A stretch of DNA of 64,000 bases from Kribbella pratensis. Its GTDB lineage: Bacteria; Actinomycetota; Actinomycetes; Propionibacteriales; Kribbellaceae. Position numbers and translations under genes: made by a program. Positions 27,431 to 38,600 of the stretch are shown here, piece after piece. Each line of letters opens with the position of its first letter. Positions within the stretch are counted from its first letter, which is position 1. The stretch is from positions 124,001 to 188,000 of the forward strand of contig NZ_SODU01000001.1 in the NCBI RefSeq assembly GCF_004366075.1, given 5' to 3'. Under the pieces are notes generated by a model, which was given only the letters and a program-made list of their open reading frames with translations, did no database searches and was not told where the DNA came from.

Positions 27431-30400
27431 CTACGCCAGGCGGCTCCAGGCATCGGCCAGGAGTGGTTCGAGTTGGTAGTGGCCGTCCTTGGTTGGGGTG
27501 AAGACGCCGAGGGACATCAGGCAGGCGACGACGAGTTCCGGATCGGCGGTGACTTCGCCGGCGCCGGAGTGGAGGTCTGCCAAGTCGGCGCTGTCCTCGT
27601 CGAGCATCGTGACCAGGGCCGAGTAGGCGCGGGCCACCTCGTCGTCGGTTCGGATCCCCACCAGCCGGACGAGTTCCTCAGCACCGGCCTCGGTGGCCAG
27701 GTGCTCGGTCACGGACTCGATGGCCCGCAGCTCCCCGGCTTGGTCGGTGCTGCTGGTTGCGATCCGGTCGACGAGGAACGGCCAGCCGCCGGTCGCCGAC
27801 ATGACCTTGTCGAGGCGTCCCGCGGCGCCGAATCGCTCGTTGAGGATCGACCAGGCGCGCAAGGTCCTCGCGTCGTACCGTTGGAGCGCGACCGTTCCCA
27901 ACGAAGGCTCCGAGGTTTGCTCGACCTCGCGCCAGAAGGGCATCTGGTGAGCGTTCGTGATGAGCACGACCGCGCGGGTGACCCCCGGCTTGTCCGGGGT
28001 CTGCTCGATCGAGGCACGCAGTGTGGTGGTGCAGACCTCCGGATTCCTGTTGGTCAGGTCGCAGATGATGACGCGGCGCTGGCCGGGGGTGCCGTCGATG
28101 AGGGCTGACTCAAATGCATTTCGGTTGCCGGTCGGCGGAACCGTGAAGCGGCCACCGATGTCGGCGGCTGCGCGGATTGCTGTCGCAGTGTCGGCGATGC
28201 CGGTCGCGTCCGACCCCATGACGACCCGGACCTGTGTCGAATAGTCGCCGAGCAGGTCGTCCAATTGGCTTGCCGTCACCGGCGAGGTCCGAGCGTCTTC
28301 CAGCTTCTCCCGGGTAGCGAGGGCCACGAAGTCCTCACGCAGTGACTCTGTCTCAGCTCCGAGCAGTTGGCTTTCGACGTCGGCCGTCGTACCGATCATG
28401 GTGAGTACGGCGGGTCCGCGCAGACGCCAACCGTGTCCGTCGGTGTTGCGGGCGAGGACTCCGAGCCCGACCATTTCGGACAGGTACGCACGGAACGCGG
28501 CGGTGTCGAGGTCGCTGAAGCCGTCGTCCCACCACTGCAGGCATTCTTCGAGCAGTTCGGTGTCGGTGAGGCGAGCCTCCAGGCCGGACTCGTGCGCGTT
28601 GCGGGCCATGACGTTCGCGATGACGTTGTACCGCGGGTCCAGGTTGAGGGTGTCGCGGAAGGCCGTCGAGATGTCCTCACGCAGTTCTTCGTGGCTCTCC
28701 ACCGCGTCGATGTCTTCCCGCGTGATCCGGTACGGCAGCTCGACCGCATGCTCGCGGCGCTGTTTGTGCATTCGCTCGACGAGCCGGTGGCCGAACATCT
28801 GGAGAAGGAACGGCTGGTACGAGCACTTGGCCAGCACCCGATTGATCAGGTCCGGCTCCTCGAACTCGTAGCCCATCGCGGCCATCGGCTCGACGAGCAG
28901 GTTCAGTGCGGACTGCGGCCGCAGCGGACCGATGACGGTGGGTCGCTGGGCGAGATGGGAGAACGGTCCGTTGCTGGCGACCTTCGCGAATCGCTGGACC
29001 GAGTGCAGCCCGGCGAGCACGACCTTGGCGCGATACTTCGTGGCCGTCCCCAGATTGCGTAGCCGTGAGGTCTGAAAGAACGCCGGCTGATCGGCCTCGA
29101 AGAAGCGGTCGGACTCGTCGAGGAGGATCAGCAGGCGCCGCGAGGAATCCTGGTCCAGCCACTCGGTGACCCCGGCGACCACCCGCGCGTGCGCGTCCTT
29201 GGACCGGCCGCTGCCCTTCGCCGCGATGATCTCGCGCCCGATCAGAGCGTTGAGCAGGCCGTCCCACAACGTTTCGGCCCCCGTGGCCTGGCCGGTGCCG
29301 ATGCGCAGGTCGTCCAGCGAGAGGTAGATCGCCACGCGTGTATCTGGTCCCGGGCTCGAGCGTTCGAACTCGGCCTCGGCGTCACGGAGCAGAGCAGACT
29401 TTCCCAGTCCGCGGCCGCCGTACACGATCTGTGTGCTGTCCTTGTCAATGACCTGGCGTTGCTCGTCTTTCCGGCCGTAGAACATTTCGGGTGCGACCAG
29501 CCCGCGCTTCTGGCGTACGTACGGATTGATGTGCGCGAACGGCAGCAGGATCATCATCGTCGCCTCGAGCAGCCGGTCTCCGCGTGCCGCGAGGTAGGCG
29601 AGCGCCGCATCGTCGAGAACGATGACGGGCGCCTGGGACGACGGTGTGAGCCGGGCGAGCTCCCGGCGTACGGCTGCGCTCATCGTGCCGAAGTACGCGA
29701 CGATCACGGCGTCGCCGGCCGGATCCTGATCGACCCAGGACATCAAGGTGTCGGCTGACGGCTCACCCCAGGCCAGCAGGATGCGGCGTCGGTCCCCGGC
29801 GTTGGAGCCGAACGCCGGCACCATTGCCTTGCCGTTGACCGTCACCTCGCTGACGTCGACGAAGCGGCGATCGCGGGCTCGAGGTGCGTTCGGCTGCAGC
29901 ACCTTCTTGGCCTCCAAGCCCGCGATCCGGAGAGCAGGAAGCAGATGGTCGCTCTCGCTGACCATGTAACGCTTCTCCGGCTGGGTCTTCCGCAGTGTGC
30001 GCCAACCGGCGAGCGCATCGGCGGCGCGAGTGGCCTGGTCGGAACTGAGGGAGGAGAAGTCCAGCGTGGGGCAGGAGCTGAAGGCGGTTCCCTCGCGAGC
30101 CACTCGGATCAGTTCGTCGGTGATGCCGTCCGGCAGCGCGTCGGGGATCTGAGGAAAGAACAGCCTCAGATCTTCGTGGGGTCTCGGCGACGGCAACTGC
30201 TGTTCATTTGTCTCCAGGAGGTAGATGAGCTCCTCCGCCGTTCCGAGGTCACCGCTGACGATGAAGCCGTTGATCCGTGCGAAGTCCTGATCTCCGACCC
30301 GCTGGTTGGTCTTGCGCGTCTGCTCGAGACGGTCGCGGAGAGCCTGAGCTGCCCGCTTGCGATAGTCCGGAAGGCTGCGGCTGATCCACTCGAGCGTGCT

Positions 30401-33340
30401 CCGGACCTGAGCGAGGTCGGTGCCCGGACGCTCGGAGTCGTCGAGCCTGGCGGTGAGTTCGGCGTCTTGTTCCTCGTCGATCTCGTTGTTGATGCGGGCC
30501 CTGCGAAGTTCTGCGGCGAGGGCGACGCGGTCCCGCTCGAGTTCGTCACGTGAGATCAGCTCGCGGCTGGACATGAGCGCGGCCGTCTCGTCGGAGACCC
30601 GCCCCGCCGGTCCAAGGGCAGAGAGCATTCCGATCCGGGCGGCATCAACCAGGTAGCGCGCTGCCGAATAGTTCTCGTCGCCGACGTGCAGGCGCACGGC
30701 GTCGTCCCAGCCTCGTTCCATCGCGGAAGCAACCTCGGCGGGCGTCAGGTCGGTCGGCAGCCGCACGTCGTCGGTGGCCACATCGACGTGTGCGCCGCGC
30801 ACGTGGAGGAGATCGAGGCCGAGCACGCTGGCGGGTGAGAACTCTGCAGGATCGAGGTACGAACGCCCGTCGAGGAGGGAGAGCGTCTGCTCGAGCGACG
30901 CCCGCGCGCTGACGGCGGCCGCGGTGACCAGCGGGTCGTTGCTGTCTGCCTGTTTCCCGAGTGTGTCGAGCGCCGTCGGACCGCTGCTCAGGACAGCCTC
31001 GCGCATCTCAGCGACTTCGCTGGTCGACCATCTCGTCGCCTGGTCTCCAAGAGCGAGGGCGGAAGCGGCCTGATACCAGGCGATCAGTGGCTTGACTGCC
31101 GCGGTCGCGATACCGATGAGATCGTTGCGCACGGCACCTTGCAGGGCCTTGCTGCTGCCGCTGCGGATGCGTCGGTCCTGATTGTCGATGGCACGAGCGA
31201 TCTCGTTGTGGTCGTTGAGCCTGGAGATGGTGGCGGTCACCACGTCCAGGCGATCGCGCTCATCCCGGGCGACGATCGTCAGTGCCGCGCCCAGGAGACC
31301 GTCAGATGCCAGCCAGCCGTTGACGATGTCGCTCGCGCGCTTGAACCGCAGGCGGCGAGGGTGCAGGAGGTCCTCGGCCTCAGCGCGCGCCTCGGCGAGG
31401 ATCCGTTCGGTGTCCGTGACGTCGGTAAGAGCAGTCAGCGGGGGAGCCGTCACGAAGACGCCTTGGACGGCTCGCTTTCCGATCTGGCTTGCCATCTCCC
31501 CGAGTTGGTCGCCGAGATGGGGAGCGAGGTCGATCAGCAGGGCTCCGGCTGCGGGCTCCCCGGTCACGAGTGCGGCGCGAATCAATGCGGGTGCCGCCAG
31601 CAGCAAGGACGTCGTACCGGCTGAGAGAACGCTTGAGTCCAGATCGGCGAGGTGATGGCGCAGGGCAGATGCCACCTCGCCGTGGGGATTGCGAACAGCG
31701 GCGCTGAGAGCGCTCGTCTGTAGGAGGACGGGATCGACAGGAGCGGCGGCGGCCTGAGCGGCGAATGCTCCGGCCAATGCGTGCCGACCCTCTGCGATCA
31801 GCGTGGCGACTGAGGTGGTCAGGGGTTGGTCTTCAGAAGCCGCCGACGGAGCGGGGACTGGCTCCGCCTCGAACGGCACCTCGGACGCCGTCGCGGGTGC
31901 CGGCTCGGCACCGGCGGTAGTCGTCTCCTCCGCGGGAACCTCGTCCGTGGGAACCTCATCCGCGGAACCCGCGCCCGTGGAAGCCTCGTCCGTGGAAACG
32001 TCGGCGGTCGAAACGGTGTCAACGGGATCGTCGTCGGTGGGGACGTCGTCTGTGCCGGCGGTCGGCGTGGCCCCAAGTGTGCTCGCGAGTACGGCGATCA
32101 GGGCGAGGTGTGGTGCTCCGGCGATGACTCGGCTCTGTGCCGCTACGAGTTCCGCCGGCTCGAGTGTTCCGGTCGCGATGCCGGCGATCTCGGCGATCGC
32201 GGTCGCCTCGGTACGGTCCTCGTCCGACCAGTCAGTGGAGTCGAGCAGTTGCGCGGCTCGCTCCATGCTCTGGTCGACCGCGGCGACTACCGCCGTGTCA
32301 CCCGCTGGAAAGTGCAGGCCGCCGAGCACCGAGAGGGCGGCACGGATCGGCGCCTCGTCCTCTCGTCGGGTGGACGTTTCGAGTGCCTCGCGAAGGCCCG
32401 ACAAGCTCCGGTCCGTCGGGCTCACGCCGGTGGACCGTATGTGGTTCTCCACTCTCTCGAAGTCCACCGCGACGCTATCGAGGATGGCCAGCGTCTCGGC
32501 GGCAGGCGGTCGTCCGGATTCGAGAGCCCTGGACAGAGCGCGAGCGGCCGAGGCAGCGTTGTCGAGCGACTCGTCGAGCCCTGCCAGCATCGCTTCCAGG
32601 TCGATGTCGGCCGGCTCGGTCGACTGCTCCGGCTCATCGCCTGGATCGGTCTGGTCCGTGTCTTCTTCCTGATCGATCGCCTCGGCAACCGTGGGTGCTG
32701 CTTCGCCGATCGGATCGAAGCCCTCGGTGCCGTCGGCCACTGCTTGGGCGGCGGCGGCCACCGCCTCGAGTTGGTCTGGGGTCGCGCCGGGCAACGGGTA
32801 CCAGGGCTGGCTCGCGGCCCACACCACGACGCGTGCTCCGATGGCACTGCTCGTGACACCGGCCCAGAGCGCCAACCGGAGAACGTGCGGGTCTGCCTTG
32901 TCGAGCTTCTCCTGGGCCCGATCCGTCCCGGTTTCCGGCCCGAGGGCCATCGTGAGCATCGCCACGTAGAGCCCGGCCACCAGTCGCTCGGCCGAGCGAC
33001 GACGCTCGTGCTGGGAGATCCGCCGCAGCCGGTTGGCTGCGTCCGCCGCCATCGCCGTGGCGACCTTGCGCGGCTGAATGTTCAGACCCAACGGTCGCAG
33101 GGCAGCACCGCGAGCGGGTGGGTCGAGAGTTTCGAGCAAGCCCTTGACGTCGGCCGGTGTCAGCTCGGCGACGGACGACGTGACGGGGTCGGGCAACTCC
33201 TCGAACGCAGTGGAGAGGTTCTTGAACAGCTGATCGCGATCCTCGTCCGATCCGAAGGCGAACTGCGATTCCGGTCGGGGCGAGTACCCGAATCCGTCCG
33301 CGCCGAACGCGCAGTTCTGGTGCGAGTGGCTACGTGCCAT
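27431..33340 (-). CDS. Giant STAND-like P-loop ATPase, probable defence protein
   Basis: This 1969-residue protein has a long helical N-terminal part (about 1-420), an acidic Thr/Pro/Ala-rich linker (about 430-510, such as PTDDDPVDTVSTADVSTDEA), a second helical part, and an ATPase domain with sensor sequence MFYGRKDEQRQVIDKD, Walker A GGRGLGKSA (about 1308) and Walker B LLILLDESDRFFE (about 1408). Winged-helix-like and further C-terminal regions follow. The (Y/F)GRxxE lead before the P-loop is typical of STAND/AAA_16 ATPases. It may sense or assemble with the helicase fusion encoded upstream, 37 bp from the intervening gene. ATG 33338-33340 is used. I cannot match it to a named system. Confidence 0.85.
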   Translation of the reverse strand: MARSHSHQNCAFGADGFGYSPRPESQFAFGSDEDRDQLFKNLSTAFEELPDPVTSSVAELTPADVKGLLETLDPPARGAALRPLGLNIQPRKVATAMAADAANRLRRISQHERRRSAERLVAGLYVAMLTMALGPETGTDRAQEKLDKADPHVLRLALWAGVTSSAIGARVVVWAASQPWYPLPGATPDQLEAVAAAAQAVADGTEGFDPIGEAAPTVAEAIDQEEDTDQTDPGDEPEQSTEPADIDLEAMLAGLDESLDNAASAARALSRALESGRPPAAETLAILDSVAVDFERVENHIRSTGVSPTDRSLSGLREALETSTRREDEAPIRAALSVLGGLHFPAGDTAVVAAVDQSMERAAQLLDSTDWSDEDRTEATAIAEIAGIATGTLEPAELVAAQSRVIAGAPHLALIAVLASTLGATPTAGTDDVPTDDDPVDTVSTADVSTDEASTGAGSADEVPTDEVPAEETTTAGAEPAPATASEVPFEAEPVPAPSAASEDQPLTTSVATLIAEGRHALAGAFAAQAAAAPVDPVLLQTSALSAAVRNPHGEVASALRHHLADLDSSVLSAGTTSLLLAAPALIRAALVTGEPAAGALLIDLAPHLGDQLGEMASQIGKRAVQGVFVTAPPLTALTDVTDTERILAEARAEAEDLLHPRRLRFKRASDIVNGWLASDGLLGAALTIVARDERDRLDVVTATISRLNDHNEIARAIDNQDRRIRSGSSKALQGAVRNDLIGIATAAVKPLIAWYQAASALALGDQATRWSTSEVAEMREAVLSSGPTALDTLGKQADSNDPLVTAAAVSARASLEQTLSLLDGRSYLDPAEFSPASVLGLDLLHVRGAHVDVATDDVRLPTDLTPAEVASAMERGWDDAVRLHVGDENYSAARYLVDAARIGMLSALGPAGRVSDETAALMSSRELISRDELERDRVALAAELRRARINNEIDEEQDAELTARLDDSERPGTDLAQVRSTLEWISRSLPDYRKRAAQALRDRLEQTRKTNQRVGDQDFARINGFIVSGDLGTAEELIYLLETNEQQLPSPRPHEDLRLFFPQIPDALPDGITDELIRVAREGTAFSSCPTLDFSSLSSDQATRAADALAGWRTLRKTQPEKRYMVSESDHLLPALRIAGLEAKKVLQPNAPRARDRRFVDVSEVTVNGKAMVPAFGSNAGDRRRILLAWGEPSADTLMSWVDQDPAGDAVIVAYFGTMSAAVRRELARLTPSSQAPVIVLDDAALAYLAARGDRLLEATMMILLPFAHINPYVRQKRGLVAPEMFYGRKDEQRQVIDKDSTQIVYGGRGLGKSALLRDAEAEFERSSPGPDTRVAIYLSLDDLRIGTGQATGAETLWDGLLNALIGREIIAAKGSGRSKDAHARVVAGVTEWLDQDSSRRLLILLDESDRFFEADQPAFFQTSRLRNLGTATKYRAKVVLAGLHSVQRFAKVASNGPFSHLAQRPTVIGPLRPQSALNLLVEPMAAMGYEFEEPDLINRVLAKCSYQPFLLQMFGHRLVERMHKQRREHAVELPYRITREDIDAVESHEELREDISTAFRDTLNLDPRYNVIANVMARNAHESGLEARLTDTELLEECLQWWDDGFSDLDTAAFRAYLSEMVGLGVLARNTDGHGWRLRGPAVLTMIGTTADVESQLLGAETESLREDFVALATREKLEDARTSPVTASQLDDLLGDYSTQVRVVMGSDATGIADTATAIRAAADIGGRFTVPPTGNRNAFESALIDGTPGQRRVIICDLTNRNPEVCTTTLRASIEQTPDKPGVTRAVVLITNAHQMPFWREVEQTSEPSLGTVALQRYDARTLRAWSILNERFGAAGRLDKVMSATGGWPFLVDRIATSSTDQAGELRAIESVTEHLATEAGAEELVRLVGIRTDDEVARAYSALVTMLDEDSADLADLHSGAGEVTADPELVVACLMSLGVFTPTKDGHYQLEPLLADAWSRLA

Positions 33341-33376
33341 GAAGCAATTCCCCCAAGGTTGTGTCGAGTGTGTGTG

Positions 33377-35647
33377 TCAGATGCCGCGCTGGAACGGACT
33401 GACGAACGTGTAGCCGTCCGGTAGCTCGGACGGGCCCGCGAGGCGGTATCGGGCCCGGAACTCCCGGTACTCGGCCCGTTTCTCTGCCCTGGCTTGCCGC
33501 CCCGCGGGAAGGTGACGTAGATGCCCGACAACCTCGATGTCGCGAACCATCCGAGCTTCGACGCCACTGGTTGCCATTAGACCGCGCAGGACCGCGGGCA
33601 CCGGCGGTCGGGGACGCCCGACGACGACAGTCGGCACGTACCGAAGTACCGTGATCGGCCGGACACCGGGCAGAGAGCTGAGAACGATGTCACCGCTCGC
33701 ATCGACGGATGCCGTCAGCCTAGTCAGCTTGCCGCACCGCAGAAGATCGGCGATCGCCGCCTCCGCGTCCTCGCGATCGTCCCCGGGCCTGTTGCAGGCC
33801 AACCGGAGCAGGTGGATCTCGTCGATGACCGCTTCACCTTGGACATCCAGTTGGCCGGCTTGGCGGACGATGGTCATGATCCGCGCGATCCAGCTGTCCG
33901 GGTCGGTGCCGGAGCGGGTCTCCTTGGTCAGTACGGCGGGGTCGTAGCGGTGCTCGATGTCCGCGCCGTCGACGGTGACCGGTGCGTCGAGCAACGTCGA
34001 CGTGACACGAAGCATTCGTCCGCCGCGCTGCCAGGTACCGGTGAGGATGATGCCGGGGAAGAACTCCAGCGGCCACGACACCTCGGTCAAGGACCAGAAC
34101 TCGCCGTCGCGCACGAGATTGACCTCCTGCGAGGCCTCGTCCGGATCGAGTTGGTATCCGTCATGGTGCACGGCGAGCTTCACCCGACCGGGCTCGACCA
34201 TACCGTCGAAGAGCGCTCCGAGCTTGCTCGGGATCGGCAAGTACGAGCTGACTTGATGAGCCTCACGCAGCGTCTGGATCCACATGACCTGCGAGTCGGA
34301 GACGTTGAGGACCCGACCGTCGTCGATCGGCTCGGGTTCGGCGTCGGGTTCAGGTGGTGCAGGGTCGAGCGGACTGGGCAGGCCGGCGGCCTCGACCCAT
34401 CCCAGTCCGAGCGGATCGGTGACATCGACATTCTCCGGGACAACCCCTGGCCGTTCGGCGCGCCAGATCCCGCCGCCTTGCCAGGTGTCGTCGACGCGCA
34501 GATGTACGCCGTTGGCGTGAAGCCCGGTGTCCGGATCGGCGTCGCTTCGCGCCCAGTCGCCGACGACGGTGTGTGCGTGAATGACGGTGGTCGCATGGTT
34601 CACGCCCAGGAGATGACGGGCGCCGCCGGCGACCTGGCGCAGGAGTGGCGTGATCGCTGTGTACGCGACCTTGTGATCCGGACCCCAGCGGGAGGTGTGT
34701 GATGGCACGGCGGCTCTTGCCAACTGGTCGGCCAGAGTGCCGAGATCCTCCTTGCCCAACGGTCCTGCGTCGTTCAGCCGGTATGCGAACTGAGCCCTGG
34801 AGAAGGCATACGAACCCCAGAGGCGGACCGATCTCAGACAGGCCAGCGCGGCCGCGAGGGTCGCGAAGATCCCTGCGAGGGCAGCCTCCAGATCGTCGTC
34901 ACCGGCACCATCAGCAAGAAGTGTGGGCAGTGGGACAGGAGCGGCCGCGGAACACAACTGTGCGAGGCCGTGGGTTCGCAGGTATCGCTGGTATTGCTCT
35001 GCGCCGGTCAGGTCCGCTACCGCACCGGTGTTGTACTCGGCGTCCACGATGACATGGCCGGTGTTGTCCAGATAGCGCCCACGGTGACGCAGCCGATCGA
35101 GCTGCGCAGGGGTCGGCGTGAGGCCGGCCGTGAAAGCGGCGAAGTCGACGATCACACGTTCCCGGCGCGCCACCGGGTGAGCCGCTGTGTCAGTCGGTAC
35201 ATCGCCGGACCGGGGTTCGTGAGCGCCCGCAGGTGCTCCGGAGAGCCACCCTGGAACGGTGCCGTCGGCGTCGATCAGATCGTGTGCGCCCTCGCGGTAG
35301 ATCACCTCGCCGAACAGCGGGTCACTCCCTGTGGCAAGCCGAACCATCGACCCGACAGGTAGCGCCGGGCAGCTGTCGCCATGTGTCAGCAGCGGGAAGG
35401 CATCGAGGTCCAACGGGCCGCCGACGTAGCCGCGTTCCACGACGTCGTAACCGAAGTACACCGCGTTGAAAGCGACATTGACGTGCACCGGGATTCCGCG
35501 CACCTCGATCAACGTCTCCAGAAACGCTGCGAGGGCGGCCATCTCTTCGCGGCTGACGTGCTCAGGGCCGCGAGTCATGCTCGCAGTCAGTGGCGAGAGA
35601 TCGGCGTACGGACGCCACGCTGAGGTGGGCGCGACCAGAGTTGTCAT
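33377..35647 (-). CDS. 756-residue protein of unknown function in the helicase-ATPase operon
   Basis: ATG 35645-35647 overlaps the TGA of the exonuclease-helicase gene as ATGA, so translation is coupled and this start is preferred over an upstream in-frame start. The protein starts MTTLVAPTSAWRPYADLSPL. It has a globular N-terminal half, a Pro/acidic linker near residue 430 (DPAPPEPDAEPEPIDDG), and a C-terminal part with VMWIQTLREAHQVSSYLPIP and a basic end (RQARAEKRAEYREFRARYRL). It has no membrane helices and no nuclease or ATPase motif that I can identify. The tight coupling suggests a subunit or adaptor between the helicase fusion and the STAND ATPase. Confidence 0.85.
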   Translation of the reverse strand: MTTLVAPTSAWRPYADLSPLTASMTRGPEHVSREEMAALAAFLETLIEVRGIPVHVNVAFNAVYFGYDVVERGYVGGPLDLDAFPLLTHGDSCPALPVGSMVRLATGSDPLFGEVIYREGAHDLIDADGTVPGWLSGAPAGAHEPRSGDVPTDTAAHPVARRERVIVDFAAFTAGLTPTPAQLDRLRHRGRYLDNTGHVIVDAEYNTGAVADLTGAEQYQRYLRTHGLAQLCSAAAPVPLPTLLADGAGDDDLEAALAGIFATLAAALACLRSVRLWGSYAFSRAQFAYRLNDAGPLGKEDLGTLADQLARAAVPSHTSRWGPDHKVAYTAITPLLRQVAGGARHLLGVNHATTVIHAHTVVGDWARSDADPDTGLHANGVHLRVDDTWQGGGIWRAERPGVVPENVDVTDPLGLGWVEAAGLPSPLDPAPPEPDAEPEPIDDGRVLNVSDSQVMWIQTLREAHQVSSYLPIPSKLGALFDGMVEPGRVKLAVHHDGYQLDPDEASQEVNLVRDGEFWSLTEVSWPLEFFPGIILTGTWQRGGRMLRVTSTLLDAPVTVDGADIEHRYDPAVLTKETRSGTDPDSWIARIMTIVRQAGQLDVQGEAVIDEIHLLRLACNRPGDDREDAEAAIADLLRCGKLTRLTASVDASGDIVLSSLPGVRPITVLRYVPTVVVGRPRPPVPAVLRGLMATSGVEARMVRDIEVVGHLRHLPAGRQARAEKRAEYREFRARYRLAGPSELPDGYTFVSPFQRGI

Positions 35648-38600
35648 GGCGTGCTCCCGGAAGCGACGGGTTGTGAGGCAGCCGCTTTGCGCGCGTCGCG
35701 GGCGATGTGCTGACTCTCGCGCCACACGGCTCCGACCTGAGCGACGCGGCCTGCGTCTTGGAGGCGCTGCAACGAGTCTTCCAGCTCCTCGAGACGGATG
35801 GATGGACTGGACCCGAAGTACCGCGAGTTGACCAGCGCCGTTCGTAGTCGGCGCCGCTTGCGCGTCTTCGGATTCCACGAGGAATCCTCGCCGCGCAGCG
35901 CGCGCTGCAGGTCACGGATGTGGACCCCGGCGTAGATGTCCCACACCAGGTCGTAGACCTTGTCGTCCAGGCGGCGCTGGGCGAACGCGGTGTCCGTCCG
36001 GCTGCCCGCGGGCCTTGGCTTCGGCGTCTCGAGGGCGTCTGCGACCTTCGGCTTGGTCTCTCCGGCCGGCCAGTTGCCCGACTGCCAGCAGGCCGAGCAT
36101 CGGTTGCCGGCGTGCGAGCAACATCCGTCGGGCAGGTCGCGGACCCCGAAGTAGTCGGCCAGCTTGCGGTTCGCACACGTGGTGGAGTCGGCGAAGAAGT
36201 CGCGCAGGAAGGTGATCTCGGCTGCGGCCCGTGCGGCCTTACCGGATACGGCGGCCTTGAAGCCGGCTGGAAGCGTGGCGACGTTCGCCCGCAAACCGGT
36301 CACCATCCGTCGAGAAGGTGCGGCTGACACATCCAGCAGTCCTTGGTCGTGCAGGTCAGCCAGAAGGTGCCAGGTGCCGGCCGCGTCACCGGCGAAAGCG
36401 TCGTAGCCGGGCACGACCGCGGCGAGGTGACGATGAAGCTTGCTGATGGCAAGAACCGAGCGATGCAGAGTGCCGTCGGTCGTCCTGTTCGGCAGCGCGA
36501 GGACGGCCTTGATGGCAGCGCGAACGCTCGCGTCGTCGTCGCCGTCCTCGCTGTAGGTGTCCAGGAGTTCTCCGGCGCGAACGGTCGCCAGAGGAGGGAA
36601 GTCGCCGAGGTCGTCGACCGCGCCGAGCGACGCCAATGCGGTGAAGGCGCGCATGACGCCGGAGTTGTATGTCTCTGCCGTACGGGTCTTGCCGGCATCC
36701 TGCTGGCTGAGCCGGCCGGCATCGACGTCCTCGCCCATCAGCCGGTCGGCGACCGTGGAGACGTCAAGCGTTCCGTGAGTCGCCAGGACGGCCTTGCCCA
36801 TGCGGACGAGCAGCTGCATCGAAAGGTCGCCTTCGGTCATGAACTGCACGGTCCGCAGACCTCGTCCGGTCATCAGGGCCAATCCGACATTGGCCGGTCC
36901 GTCCGCAGCGCTTCCCGGCTGGGCCGCGGCGTCGCGGCCGGTCCGACCCACCTGCTGATACAGCGCGGCGAGATCGGTCGGTGCCGAGGCGCAGTACACG
37001 GTCCGGACATCCGCGCGATCGATGCCGAGGCCGAACGCGGACGTGGCCACCACGATCAGCGGAGCGAAACCCTCCTCTCCTCGTCGCGGAGCCTCCCGGA
37101 ACTCGTTCAGAACGGCTGACTTCTCGATCTCTGTCAGACGGCCGTGGAATCGACGGACCCGAACCGAGCCGTCGCCGAGGAAGTCGCGCAGATGCGCCGA
37201 CAGGGCGACGACCTCCTTGACCGTCAGGCAGTAGAAGATCGCGTGGTCCTCGACCGCGGAGGCGACCTCCTCGGCGAGGCCGCCGGTAATCGCCGAACCC
37301 GCGGCAGAGATCGAGCGGCGGAACAAGGCGAGTTCGGGGCGGATCGGGTTCTCGCGCACGGTCAGCAGCGTGCCGACCTTGTCCTCGGCGGCCTCCGCGT
37401 CGAGGTTGGTGTCCGGAAGCAAGGCGAACACGCCCTGTCGCAGACCGGCGAGCACTGTTCGGTTCGCTGTCGCGGTCAAGGCGGTGACAGGCAGGCCATG
37501 GTCCGTACGAAGCTCTTGAAGGAACTTCTCCGCCCTGCCCATCGAGGGCCGGAAATCATCCCATTGAACGAACGTATGTGCCTCGTCGAGAGCGATCCGG
37601 TTGACGATGCCTGCCTTCACAGCGGAGCGGACGACCTCGCGAAACCGGCGCTGGGCCAGGCGCTCAGGTGACACGTACACCAGGCGGATGCCGTGGTCGT
37701 GCCGCCCGAGCAGCTGATCCGCGACCTCGGTCTTGCCGGCCCGCGAGCTGGACTCTCGCAGCGGTGCGACCAGCGCTCGGACCGCGCCGCCGATCGAACG
37801 GTTCAACGCCAGCGCCTGGTCCGTCATGAGCGCGACCAGCGGAGACACGACGATCGTGACCCCGGGCAGGACGAGTGCGGGGAGCTGGAAGCAGAACGAC
37901 TTCCCGAAGCCTGTCGGCAGCAGACCGAGCACATTGCGTCCTTCAGCCACCGCGGCGATGACGGTCTGCTGCGCAGGCTTGAGCTCGGCTGGTGTGTCGC
38001 GCAGCGCGAGGAGGCCGCCGATCTGCGCGCCACGCCGTACGACTTCGTCGGCGAGCGTGCCGGCGGCTCGGTGCTCGTCCACTTGCTCGGCTGTGAGAGC
38101 GAGCTGGCGGATCATTCGGGTGTGCGGCAGCAAGGTGTGCTCGTTCAACTTCTCAGGCGTACACAGCTTGTCGGCGCGGGGCTGTGAGATCAGGTCGAGG
38201 CGTGCCAGGAACGACCAGATGCGCTGCCATCCATCCGCCATCGTGACGACGTTCCCGCCGCCTAATTCACCGGTGACCTCGTCCGGACGGAGCAGACCCT
38301 CGTCGAGCGAGCCGAGGAAGGTCCGCCGGTACGCGCGCCGCAACGCGGTCTGGCCGGCGAGCTTGCGATCGCTGATGACGACCACACCGCGATGGCGTTC
38401 CGACCGGATCAGGCGGCCGACGGCCTGGCGCAGTTGCAGCGCGGCCAGCGGAAGGTAGTACATCGCCGTCGCTGCCGCGTCCGGGTCCTCCGCGTGCGCG
38501 GCCATGGCGCGTGCCGCCACGACGGCGCGCCGCGCCTCAATGACCGGGGCCGCGAACGGGGCGAAGGGGAGCTTGTTGATCCAGACCAGACGCAGCCGTT

